Shown piece after piece: positions 6,178 through 6,236 of a stretch of 6,236 bases of DNA. Numbering within the stretch: position 1 is the stretch's first letter; each line of letters opens with the position of its first letter. Origin of the DNA: Aquimarina sp. (GTDB lineage: Bacteria; Bacteroidota; Bacteroidia; Flavobacteriales; Flavobacteriaceae); the NCBI GenBank assembly GCA_011524575.1, contig WTKB01000351.1, positions 1 through 6,236 of the forward strand. Direction: 5' to 3'. Both the position numbers and the translations under genes were made by a program. The notes under the pieces are model-generated. The model was not told where the DNA came from and did no database searches. It worked only from the letters and a program-made list of their open reading frames with translations.

Positions 6178-6236
6178 CTTGCTTAAAATTACTGTAAAAT
6201 AAATTAGAGGATTTTTTCTTTATACGTATTAGAAAA

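Larger units (their letters stand above)
6058..6236. other. AT-rich spacer upstream of the aminotransferase gene
   Basis: These 179 bases up to the window edge contain no open reading frame I can support and should hold the promoter of the minus-strand aminotransferase gene. There is no Shine-Dalgarno sequence before the ATG, as is usual in Bacteroidota. I found no TTG/TAnnTTTG promoter pair with good spacing. The visible structure is the 12-bp palindrome at 6129-6158 and the TTATACCAATT string at 6167-6177. Confidence 0.6.

Overview
The window is chromosomal DNA of a low-G+C (about one third G+C by eye) member of the Bacteroidota, most likely the Flavobacteriia. The evidence is the patatin/POTRA/beta-barrel protein of the type common in this phylum, the absence of Shine-Dalgarno sequences before all three genes, and AT-rich spacers. 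The genus cannot be named from sequence alone. Nothing here looks like a phage, CRISPR array or complete insertion sequence.

Layout: positions 1-357 contain no gene and are packed with related repeats. Positions 358-2157 (+) encode the nucleotide-excision-repair nuclease UvrC. Two bases later, 2160-4460 (+) encodes a secreted patatin-like phospholipase fused to a POTRA domain and a BamA-type outer-membrane barrel; the two genes very probably share a transcript. A 58-bp gap between convergent genes (4461-4518) is almost filled by a perfect 17-bp-stem hairpin. Positions 4519-6057 (-) encode a 512-residue PLP fold-type-IV aminotransferase resembling type II branched-chain aminotransferases, with about 160 extra N-terminal residues that I do not recognise. 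Positions 6058-6236 are its upstream spacer, with a 12-bp palindrome.

The least ordinary content is a family of dispersed palindromic elements with ends of the form TAGAGCTTGTTTAAAC ... TTTAAACAAGCTCTTA. One copy (163-324) is a continuous, gapless imperfect palindrome of 162 bp. Its last 55 bp recur perfectly at 1-55. A 16-18 bp end fragment lies at 98-115. A compact 53-bp version (4458-4510) carries the same ends and the same central GAATTACAGTTYGTATTC segment and overlaps the stop codon of the phospholipase gene. These look like non-autonomous, MITE- or REP-like elements; whether they also act as RNA hairpins or terminators is inference.

Functionally the three genes do not form a pathway: DNA repair, an outer-membrane lipolytic protein and an amino-acid transaminase are ordinary chromosomal neighbours. 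The repeat family and the N-terminal domain of the aminotransferase deserve follow-up most.
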